From the NCBI GenBank assembly GCA_964019695.1, contig OZ026524.1, positions 16,658,509 through 16,722,508 of the forward strand: a stretch of DNA of 64,000 bases. The letters are read 5' to 3'. Below, in pieces: positions 54,085 through 64,000 of this stretch. The translations under genes and the position numbers were made by a program. Every line of letters starts with the position of its first letter. Positions within the stretch are counted from its first letter, which is position 1. This stretch comes from Loripinus fragilis. Lineage: Eukaryota > Mollusca > Bivalvia > Lucinida > Lucinidae. The notes beneath the pieces are model-generated. The model had not been told where the DNA came from and did not search any database. It saw only the letters and a program-made list of their open reading frames with translations.

Positions 54085-54480
54085 ACCAGGAAATGTCACA
54101 ATCACAGAACAATTACTGATCAACGGAACCTTGAGGAAGAAACACAGAACACTGACAGCCACATTACAATAAGAACACATTCAAGTATTAGGCAACTAAC
54201 ACTCTATTGCTCAGCGAGATGATTGCAAAACTAGACATGACTCTTAGCACAGCATTACAAAACAAGGACCAAGCTCAAAATTTCCACAAACAATGGAAGC
54301 AACATTAATTAATGAATCAACAACAACAGAGGTCGACTTCTAATCGAACTATAGTTCCTATTGAATTTCTAATGTAATAGATGTACACGCACGTTTATAA
54401 CCTGAACGGCTACAGTTGCAACTTAGTAGATTGGCAAGTAAGGAAATATGGCCGAAGTGAACCAACAAGTTCTACAAGCT
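54085..54480 (-). mobile_element. Family B retroelement 3' tail (decayed)
   Basis: 'ccaggaaatgtcacaatcac', 'cagcgagatgattgc' and later sequence follow the order of 46795-47062, minus strand. 54481-54790 unrecognised. Confidence 0.5.
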
Positions 54481-54794
54481 CAATATGCTCCTTTCTAATT
54501 CTTCTTAGAAGCTAAAAGGCTGTACTGCACAACGTATACTAATTAACAATTACGAATATATATGCTCAGGTTTTGCAATATTGGGACCGCAAAAAGGGCA
54601 CATAAGAAGTTATTTGTAAAAATTCGTCCGTAAGAAAGAATTGCTCGATATTTATAGGTTATGGCCAACTAAACATATAAGGTAGCACTCAACTGACCAA
54701 AGGCATAACAACATATCTACACCTCAGAGATGTACACCCCAAAAATAAATTGTTTTTTTGTTCTTTAAAAATTTCAAGTTACTCATATCAAACA

Positions 54795-55390
54795 TAGTAA
54801 GTAAGGGTGCAAAGATCAGGAATCGATACAATCAAGTACCACACCTGACCCAGGATACCAATAGTAAAGTGACAAACTCACAGTTAGACACCACAAACGA
54901 GAGCCAAGAGGTCTGCCCGTTCCCAGCAGGTGACCACAAAGCACATATAAACAGACGCCGCATACAAAGACGTAGCAAATACAAGACAGAACAAAAACAT
55001 TAAAGATGCACAAAAGAAGTACCGCCTTGGAACGGTCAGTAAAATATTTTACTGGAGGGCTTAAACTGGTTTAACGGCGCCAACCTCACCCTTTATTGAG
55101 ATGTGGATCAAGACACAAAGATATTTGGTTTGCATGAAAGACCCCTAACTTATCAATGCACAATTTCCAAAAACATATAAATCAAGATATAACAAGGAGA
55201 TAAGCAAAGAAAAGGACTCAACAGTAAATAAAACTGAATACCGGAGCAAAAGAAATCCAACAGGTAAGCCCCGGTGGGCCCGACAAACAGCCGTGAGATA
55301 TCAGAAAAACAGTGAAAAAACAACATTAGAAACCACCAAACTTGTTTGTCAAATAAACTATCTATTCTGTTCTATTCTGCCGTGAATTAG
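54795..55390 (-). mobile_element. Family A retroelement 3' tail, near complete
   Basis: Reads, on the minus strand, like 7150-7703: 'gtgcaaagatcaggaatcga', 'gagccaagaggtc', 'cagcaggtgaccacaaag', 'ggcgccaacctcaccct', 'ccccggtgggcccgac'. Small frames on both strands are artefacts of the repeat. Confidence 0.75.
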
Positions 55391-55664
55391 TCTGCAGTAT
55401 GATTGTCTTCTTTCACTTCATTGTACATCTTTTTTAAAATATACTTCTTGTTTCTGTAATAATGTATTTTAACGTTAGGCAGCCATACACTACTGAATCA
55501 GTACACGAATTTAGAGGAAAACTATATTCACTATCTTATTTAATCGAATATACTCGTACAGTATGAAAATTAGCTTTAAATTTGGTCACAATAATGCAGT
55601 CATAACACACGATTCCCAACCATAAATGCCCACTAATATACCTCCCTAAATGAGTTTGAACAGG

Positions 55665-55978
55665 GTTGTAGCGCAGTCTGTAATGTGTCTGACTACAGAT
55701 GCGCGTATGACTGCAGATCCAGGGGTCGCAAGTTCGATCCCAGCCCGGTTCCATACTTTCGTTGAGATTGATCATGAAATAATTTCTACGGTCATTTTCC
55801 TCCCTTCCGCTGATTAATTCAAGAAGGGTTGTTGTTAGTTACAAGCGAAAGTATGTTCACAAATAACTGATATATAACCGATTGAACCCAGGAAAAAGTG
55901 TGGTTAGGTGAACTGACCATCCCCCATGACCATAGCTGTTGACTGGAACGTAAAGCAACAAAAACAAACAAAACCAAT
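55665..55978 (+). mobile_element. tRNA-derived SINE, near complete
   Basis: 'gggttgtagcgcagtctgta' (A box), an internal near-duplicate of 'gtctgactacagat', 'gtcgcaagttcgatccc' (B box), then the shared body 'acaagcgaaagtatg' and tail 'gactggaacgtaaagcaac'. 55979-56440 has nothing recognised. Confidence 0.85.
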
Positions 55979-56439
55979 GAACAGGGTTGTCCCATACTTT
56001 TGCACTTTTAAACATTTCACTCAGATGTGACCTACAGCCAGCCGTTGCCAGTTGCTTTAAACCACTCATAAACCAATGGAAGGCCAGATTATGTAATTTA
56101 ATAGGGTTTTGGACAAAATATCGCAGATTTTTCTGCTGCAATTGTCTGATTTTATTCATTAAGAGGCCGCGCTACATCAGCAAGTGTATTTGAATGGGAA
56201 ATGATGCGTTAAAATCAGGTCGAAGAGATTCTTGAATCACAAGTATGCAACAAATGTTCAGGTACAAATGCCAAAACGCTTCACATGACTTTAATATGAG
56301 TTTTATTTGATATTGTAAGTTAAGGAATATTCTGCTTGAGGCTAAAAACCTGGTAAAATGGACTATAATAATTGAATTCTTGAATTTCATTACCCATGAT
56401 AGGAGCCGAATGCAGAGAGCGTCAATTTGATTCTCTATC

Positions 56440-56860
56440 ATGATGCATTGCATACGTTAGGGAACCTCCATGCAAGCTAAATATTTTTTGTGTTTTAACA
56501 ATAACTGAATTTAGGGCGAAGATTTGTTGCCAGTAAAATGCATTTATGTCCCCTACCCCGGTGTCTTATGCTGCTGTCCGTTCTAAGGCGGTGATTGTGT
56601 TGTTGTAATTGCGTTGTTAAATGTTCCTTCCATTGTTCGTGTGGGTTTTGTGTTTGATCATTGTTTTGTTATGCATAAGTGTCCTTTCTAGTTTTGCAAG
56701 AGAGAGAGAGAGCGTGTTGTTTTATTTCAATTGTCGTCCTAGTGTCTTATGACTATATATTTTCTGCGGCTCTTCCTCATGGTGCCGTGGATTGGTCTAC
56801 ATTATGTGATTGTGCTAGTTCTTGACCATACTCACTTATTTATTATCTCCTCTTGGTTGA
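56440..56860 (+). mobile_element. Family B retroelement 3' tail
   Basis: Collinear with 6710-7140: 'atgatgcattgcata', 'gaacctccatgcaagct', 'gggcgaagatttg', 'tgctgctgtccgttctaagg', 'ctgcggctcttcctc'. An agag run lies at 56700. Confidence 0.7.
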
Positions 56861-56892
56861 GCTGAATGGTTCACTATTCTGTATGAGATATA

Positions 56893-57215
56893 TAGAATAA
56901 TAGGTGAGTGTCTTTTGATATCAATGCTACCAGGCAAGGCTTGAGAACGCTTGTTGATATCCTGAGGCTTGCCGAGTGATTCAACATGCGTTTTCAAAGC
57001 GGAGCCTGGTAAACTTGATATCAAAATCTACCCTTTGTTTCATTCTTCAAACTAGTAATGTTCGATTTTTGTGTTGATTCAGCGTCATTAGCGACGTCAT
57101 TCAAAAATTGCAACGTCATCATGCCCTGATAAAGGCACATGCCGTGAGATAGACGACGTGTATCATGCAACGTGCAACGCTGCAGTTAAGGAATGTATGA
57201 ATGGTTACTGATAAA
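56893..57215. mobile_element. Palindromic element M4, copy 4
   Basis: 'taggtgagtgtcttttgata', 'caggcaaggcttgagaac', 'ttcaaagcggagcctgg', 'aaacttgatatcaaaa' and the tail 'agcgacgtcattcaaaaa'. The flanking 57216-57660 has only a short 'ggcaaacagtgcaga' hairpin. Confidence 0.75.
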
Positions 57216-57659
57216 AAAGCAATCAGTTCAGGCCAGTATGAGATAACAAGTTTGGTGGTTTCTAATGTGGGTCGTCACTGTTTTTCTGATATCTCATGGA
57301 TGGGGTTCAATGCGTACAGGGGTTAAACCACTTGAGATCGTTAGCTAGGAGCTACAACTAAATTTTGTGACCAAGACATCTATATCTTTTTTTTTTTGAT
57401 TGATTAGAAACTGTTAGATATACGTCAAATAAACTATCAATTCTGTTCTGTTCTTGGAACTTACCCATGTAAGCCGAGCATCCATTTTATTGGACATAGG
57501 CAAACAGTGCAGAACCAGATCGGACGTGGCAGTCGCAGAATTAATAGATTTTGCACTGTTTGCAATCGATGTATTTTTTTGAAAACTCTTTCATTCGAAA
57601 TGAATTCGCCCAGTTGTTTAGGGTAAGGAATTCCAATAGGCATAAGTGGGTTAGCCAAC

Positions 57660-60600
57660 GTTAAAAATCATAAATAGTTTATGATCGCATCTGCAAATGA
57701 GTCTCTTTTTGCACATAAATTGTATACATAACATTTACTTATTGTCCTGCTTAACCCGGATATTTTAAAACAACTAAGATCCAGATCAGCTTGTCTGCCG
57801 AAGCCATCTGATCACTATCTGTATTATTTGTAATGCAACTTCAGAATCTACTTGATAAAATTGATGTTTGACATCTGAACTGGCTTAAAAACATAATTGT
57901 TTTTTTTCATATTGTTTCGTTCAACAGGCCAATGGTTTATTAATCTATATGTAATGAGACAGGTTCAACTGATCGTTCCCTAGGTACATTGCTATTAAAT
58001 AGAGCATAGAAGGATACATTACAGTTCTGAGGCAAGAACAACTATGTACAGACTACAGATCAATATCTAAAATGCATAAATTAAAATTTCAGCATGATAA
58101 TATTAAATGCACAAATTGAAAGGGGCTCTTGCATGGTATGGGAAATTAACATGGGAGCCTGCCCACGCTTGGATTTTAAAAATATTATGTTATTTAATTG
58201 TCTGGGGTATAACTTTAATATTTATGGTGCGTTTGAGTTTTTATGCAATTCCATTGCTAATTGATGACGTCGTGAATGATATCACTATAATACCTTAGGG
58301 TACCCAGTTATAATCATTTCTGAAGTAATTGACATATCATGTAACGGGCGGAGAAATGCTTTTTTAAATAGCTATATCATTGATAAGTTCGCTGTTACTT
58401 AAAATGGCTTTTAGTTGGCCATCCAGAGCCTGAAAAAAAATTCTGTTGGCATTTTTGAGTACATTTTGGCATCCATGCTCAAAGTGTGTCTTGATGTGTT
58501 TTAAGAAGGATAGGGGTGGATGCCAAGTCTGGAAATGCCCCAAAGTCCCAGAATTAGGTCAAAGGTCAACTGAGTGCAAATTCTTGTATATATGTCAGAT
58601 TTTAGCGTTTTTATCAATTAGCTATCCAAAATTATGATTCAAAAGAATGCAAAATCTCTTTTGGATAATACAGCCATGCTATATAAACAAACAGCATCAT
58701 CAGGGCATGATGTGTTTCTGGATCATAGGTCATTTAAGTGCAAAATCGGTGAAAATTGTATCAATTTTTTATTTATATAGGGTCAAAATTCAAATTTTAA
58801 GTTCCCTTCTATCTCTATCCTAATGCAAGAATTTTTTATTGCTATCCTGCTAGGTGTGTGTCTATCACGTTGGGAAAGCAATGATTTACAAAGTTTCCTG
58901 CGGTCAAATATTCATAGTATGCATGTAAAGTATGTTACTGTATATAATCAATTAAAAGGTAATACAACTAAGAATAACCATTTCATTGTAAGGAAATATT
59001 TTTTTGCTTAATGCTTTGTATGAATACGTCATTTTATGCAATTATCTATCTTTTTATACATAAGATGTGTTTAAGTTGTTACTTACGTTACATTTTACTA
59101 TCTGAAATGGAGTCATTTCTCAACGGTATATGTTCCTAGCTACAGCTTTCATGAAGTACTTGACCATGATCTCATGCTTATAGGGCTAAAATATATTTCT
59201 TTTCTCATTTCACACATTTGTTGTATTTGTTCCCATCTATGAGTTATTGTAAAACACTTTTTACAAGGCCACTACCTGCTAATTGCATATACTAAGAATA
59301 GCTTCATGAAAACACAAAGACCAAGCCTCCTTTCATAAAACATCAGGCATGCTGAAACTATGATAGAATATGGTTAATACCATATACTGAAAGGAATATA
59401 ACCTCACATTGGTCTTCATATTGGCCTGTTAGCAGATGGTAACATACATAACGTAAAGCTAATATACAGGTATATTTCTAATAATGACATCCAGTGAAAA
59501 CATTGTTAACTTTTTGTGGCCTATATCATGGAAATAGCCCTGACATTAAGGGTAATCCTCTATATAACTTTAAACATTTAATTGTAGGGGTGTCCTTTCA
59601 TTTGCAGATATTAATGAAATGATGTGGATTCAAAAGCAGCATTTCTTTGAAATCAGGATGCTTGTGTAAACGTATTCATCTATATATATATAAGCAGTAT
59701 AGATATGATATTAAAGGTAACCTCTGATTTTAAGATACCATAAAATATATATCTTTGTCTTTCACAGCGCAACTTTTTATACATTGTAATTGTTTCAGTG
59801 TTGATAAACTCATTTCTGAGTATCATTATTAAACATATTTTGCTTATTATTTTTTGCAATGATGATAGAGATCAAATGCTATGAGCTTATTGGCATGTGT
59901 TTCTTTATGTTATTCTTTTTAACTGTAAAATGCCAATGCAAGTTTTATTCCAAATTAAATTCCCCCAAAACAGATTTCTGGTGACTTCTTGGGAACACGG
60001 GCATTCACCATATTGGAGCACCTAATGATTTGATTGTGTTCATAGTTTTCCATCAGTTTGGGGTCATTTCTTAGTATTTAGAGTAAGAGTGTCCTGAAAT
60101 GGTTATCTAATATGTACATTTACTAGCATAATACATTGGTTTAATATCTCGGATTTGCTTGATGTATATAAGATCCTAAGGTAGTTAACTCGCCTGTTCT
60201 AGTGTAGAATCTATGTTATCCATGACAATTTGCTAAGACAGGGATTGATTGCACATAGGGTAGGTGACTTACATTAATGCATACATCTACTGCTCGTAGA
60301 TTCAAGTGCAATATATCAGATTGGATAGCACTTGTAACTGGTAACATACTCGAAATGTGTAGTTTTAATATGGCATTACTCTTGAAATATAACTGAACTT
60401 CTTTCCTTTCACTATATACAATACAATATATTTATTCAGCATTAAACATATAGCAATGTTTATAGCCTTCACATTAACATATATTAATGTAGTGAAAACA
60501 ACAACAATTTTCCGTTTACATTCCACGATATACAAGACAGTCTTCAAACAGTGTTAGTCTTCACAAATATCTACAAGGATATAGGTACAAGAGTGAGCAA

Positions 60601-61520
60601 GTTTATGCTTAAAATGATTTCTGCAAGCTGTTGTCAGCAATGTTGTTCATATTTTCGATGGTTTTGCATATATATTTAAGACTATCACAATAAGCCTAAT
60701 TTAGTAAACCTTTTAAAACCAACAAACAGACCATAACTCACTTTTCATAGGACATATATAAAACATGTACTAGGGTTATAAATAGCTCAACAAAATCAAG
60801 CAGTGCATAAATAAAACTAAAAACAGACTACCTTGTGAATAAGAAAAGCAAAGAAAACAGCTGCGTGTGACACTACTTTTTCAACATTCAGTTTAATCTG
60901 TGAGTTTCAGAGATGCAAACCATACTAGTGAATTTTGGGAGTCGTGTTTTTGTTTTATGCTTAAGAATAAAAAAGTTAACTGATCTTTAAAATAAAGTAT
61001 CACTAACGTTCGAATGATTTGTTGTTTATGTTACCATGAAATATGTTCAGATGTTTTACTAGACTGCTACATGTACATGGCTCAAATAATCTTACCTCAA
61101 CCAACCTTAGTCTAAGATAATTAACAAGCAAAATAGTTTCTATCAGAATTGCAATAGAATATATTAAGATAATCATCATTACAATATGATATGAAATCTA
61201 GTTTAACAAGGAAAATCTTTAATAATAGATCTATGTTACATCCTTTATTTGGACATAAACCATGCTGGTTCTGTACTACGATGTAATATTTGCAATCTTC
61301 AAAAACCTATACCTGCTATAGAAGACACTCAGCACTACCCCTGCCTTAATTCCTGCCTTGCCACTGGATGTATGAAATATTGCTATGCTATTTTATGTAA
61401 ATTATTGATATCAAGTCATTATTTAAATCATGATGTAGATTGCATGTTTATCGTTATGTACCATTTGTAAAGATCTGAAAACTGCAATATAAATGTAAAA
61501 GAACCAAGCAAATTACATAG
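57660..61520. other. AT-rich intergenic tract, nothing recognised
   Basis: No frame longer than about 75 codons, no known domain, no obvious repeat apart from a few 'aggtcaaaggtca' strings near 58560. Could include UTR or non-coding RNA, but the sequence gives no sign. Confidence 0.6.
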
Positions 61521-61524
61521 GGTA

Positions 61525-61625
61525 ATTGAGTAAGACCAGGAAATGCCACATTCACATATTGCAGACAAACCCATAGCACTCTTTTACATTAAGTCTTATA
61601 TAGAATAAAATGTGTGTAGTATACG
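61525..61625 (-). mobile_element. Family B retroelement 3' end fragment
   Basis: 'agaccaggaaatgccacatt' and 'ttgcagacaaacccatagca' are the complement of the family B end. 61626-62830 is AT-rich without recognised content. Confidence 0.6.
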
Positions 61626-62837
61626 TAAGCGAATTGTGGAGAGCAGACCCAAATTTTATATAAGCCTAACAACAATTTACTACCTTAATCCTTTTATTTA
61701 AGGCACCTTTTGTTACCTTCGTTACCTCATTAATATATGTGCAGCAATTTAAGATCCATTATTGTTAATATAGTTATAATTTGATTTCTTTATGAAAGAT
61801 ACTTTGCCAATCCCAGTGCAATGTAAATAAAAGAAAAAAAGGAATATGTAAGCAGCTATGTGTTGCATGCCAGTACAAATTACATACTAATTAGCATATT
61901 TAAATATTTACTTGATTTCACTTCATTGCAAATTAAAAGTTATAAACAACTTCAAATATATGAAAAAGAACATTTTCAAATAGAATATAGATCAATATCA
62001 TGTATATTTTAGGTCAGGTATCATGGTTTATTCTAATACCTGTAATTTGTAAAGTCATTATCTGCAATTTAGTATAAAATGTAACATACGTATCGCTGAC
62101 GAGCAGAAACACATATCACAGATGTATGCAATTGATTTTTATGTCTAGTTTAAACATTTAATGCTTAAACTGTCTCACTAATACTATTAAAATAAATCAA
62201 CATCAGCCTTGTACTGTGTGTACTGTTATTTTCAATGCCAGTATGGTAACGTTGATTACAGGTGATTTATAGAAAAATAACCTCAGAAAAGTTATTAAAT
62301 TATGGATTTCTAAGGCCCCAAGACATGTCCCAAACTAAAAAAAAGTTTTACTTTCTGAGAGGAGCAGCAAACTTTCAAAGTAGCCCATATATCTCAGTTT
62401 AGCCCAATTGAGGGAGAATTTCCATCAGAATTGCACAAAACTTACGAGGTTTGTCTTTGTAAAATCCATAAAAGGATGCTTCCAAAGGGGTTCTTTTGGT
62501 GATAAACATGTTAATTAAAGCCTTCTGAAAGACTTCTACCCTTTTTAGAGTTTAAAAAGCATCTTGTTGTTGGACCAGAGAAAAAAAGAAACACAGTTTG
62601 TAAAAATGCTCCGATTATTGCACTTGATGACCTTTGACCCCATTTTAAAGTCGACATATGAAAATTTAATTATAAAAAACATTTTCTCAATAAATTTCAG
62701 ACTTATAACTATAAGCATACAAAATTTGGCTTGAAATGAAATATGTTTACATATAAAAAGATAGAGTTGTTTTACAGTAGTACATATTTTCTCATTTTTG
62801 CACTCAATGACCTTTAACCTAGTTTCAGAGTAATAAG

Positions 62838-63380
62838 GTTGCAAAGATCAGGAATCGATACAATCAAGTACCACACCTGACCCAGGATACCAATGGGAAA
62901 GTGACAAACTCACAGAAGACACCTCAAACGAGAGCCAAGAGGTCAGCCCTTTCCCAGCAGGTGACCACAAAACACATATAAACAGACGCGCACAAAACAT
63001 AGCCAACACAAGACAGAACAAAAACATAAAAGATCCACAAAAGAAGTACCGCCTTGGAACGGTCAGTAAAATATTTTACTGGAGGGCTTAAACCGGTTTA
63101 ACGGCGCCAACCTCACCCTTAATTCAGATGTGGATCAAGACACATAAATATTTGGTTTGCATGAAAGACCCCTAACTTATCAATGCATCATCTCCTAAAA
63201 CATATAAATCAAGATATAACAAGGAGATAAAGCAAGGATAAGGACTCAACAGTAAATTAAACTGAATACCGGAGCAAAAGAAATCCAACAGGTAAACCCC
63301 GGAGGGCCCGACAAACAGCCAAAGCATCAGGCCCCTACCATCTCATCAATAGATAAGTCTTTAAGTCGGAACCATCATAG
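62838..63380 (-). mobile_element. Family A retroelement 3' tail
   Basis: Minus strand, collinear with 7150-7703 and contiguous with the coding remnant to its right (end at 'gcaaagatcagg'). This copy shows the uninterrupted junction between protein end and tail that the 7150 copy has lost. Confidence 0.85.
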
Positions 63381-63645
63381 AGTCTGAAGTCCGACCCACC
63401 GGCGTGCAATTAAAGAGGAAACTAAAGTTGCCAACCGTGATTGGGTTGACTACCAAGCATGCAGTCTGTTGCAATACATTAATGTTATAGCCAATCTTTT
63501 TATAATGGGAAATTATTTTAATGAACTGCGCTGAAAAATTATTAGAGCCAACAATCCTCTTCAACTTATACACCAAGTCACCATAGAACATCAGGCCTTC
63601 ATATGCAAATTCAGACTTGGCATCCACCCCTATGGCTTTGTACAC
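63361..63645 (-). pseudogene. Family A retroelement C-terminal coding remnant
   Basis: Minus-strand frame of 94 codons: FYGDLVYKLKRIVGSNNFS, QFIKIISHYKKIGYNINV, QTACLVVNPITVGNFSFLF, ending CTPVGRTSDSMMVPT and a stop. Similarity to family A begins near 63592; residues before that (MYKAIGVDAKSEF) are unrelated, so 63592 is about the 5' truncation point. The rest of the window (63650-64000) has nothing recognised. Confidence 0.8.
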
Positions 63646-64000
63646 ATGCTAAATATTATGTTAAAAGTGGTCTAACAAATGTACTCAAAAATGCCAACAA
63701 AACCAAAAATATGCATCTTTTTTCGATTCGGATTGCCAACTATTTGTATGTATTAGGATATTTGTCGGGCATTCATTTTTATAGCACGGTACCCAAATTT
63801 TCGACTGTATATTTTTTATTCAGTCAAATTTGGAATCAACATTTTACAGGTTGTTGTCTTTGTCAAGATACCATTTCAACATATAAACTATATATATGTT
63901 AAGAATATGTGGACCAAATTTCATGAAATTCAAGGACGGGTAACATATTTTTTTTAACTTGATGAAAAAAGCATGGCCCTAATTAATCGGAATGTAAAAA

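Noticed and set aside
61249..61470. Cys-rich 73-codon frame as a small secreted protein
   Set aside because: No signal peptide, no regular cysteine pattern, AT-rich unrecognised DNA around it.

Overview
The window is animal nuclear DNA: AT-rich, intron-rich, mostly mobile-element debris, with one complete protein-coding gene. tRNA-derived SINEs with a 'gacgttaaacatcaaacc' type tail, a satellite monomer built on tgacctctgacct, and an invertebrate SLC5 transporter point to a mollusc, most likely a bivalve. The species call is inference; the gene call rests on the reading frame.

The gene is a sodium/sugar cotransporter of the SLC5 (SGLT) family, on the + strand from 11374 to 51329. I assembled 15 coding exons: 11374-11457, 28294-28365, 30039-30143, 31399-31458, 32049-32153, 34176-34281, 35461-35541, 36955-37160, 38450-38585, 39719-39826, 43134-43284, 45407-45575, 46387-46602, 50342-50462 and 51100-51329. 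Every junction is GT/AG, all phases agree, and the 1950-nt sum gives 649 residues plus a TAA stop. It aligns by eye along its length with human SGLT4/SGLT5 (SLC5A9/SLC5A10) and SGLT1. The Na2-site serines and most sugar-site residues are kept, but the position of SGLT1 Gln457 is Asn435.

Upstream (1-11348) there is no gene. It holds one copy of a duplicated segment (1-775), a CpG-rich patch, microsatellites, a 5.3-kb composite element with terminal inverted repeats (2683-8012) that encloses two nested YLDD-type retroelements, a 790-bp Tc1/mariner derivative with about 190-bp terminal repeats (8419-9208), a MITE and a SINE.

Intron 1 (16.8 kb) holds an inverted pair of a 0.5-kb repeat, the second copy of the window-start segment, a perfect-type palindrome beside a CRE cluster, SINEs, tandem repeats and a LINE 3' end. 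Later introns carry at least four MITE families (here M1, M2, M3, M4), several lying within 10-80 nt of exons, a 60-bp minisatellite (intron 6), a tandem array of the intron10/exon11 boundary, and a satellite of nuclear-receptor-like half sites (intron 13).

Downstream (51330-64000) is again gene-free: M4 and M3 palindromes, two SINEs, several 3' fragments of the two YLDD retroelement families, and a long AT-rich tract (57.7-62.5 kb) in which I recognise nothing. I found no operon-like or defence-like system. The most unusual items are the tandem decoy acceptors at exon 11, the changed sugar-site residue, and the crowding of small transposons onto splice sites.
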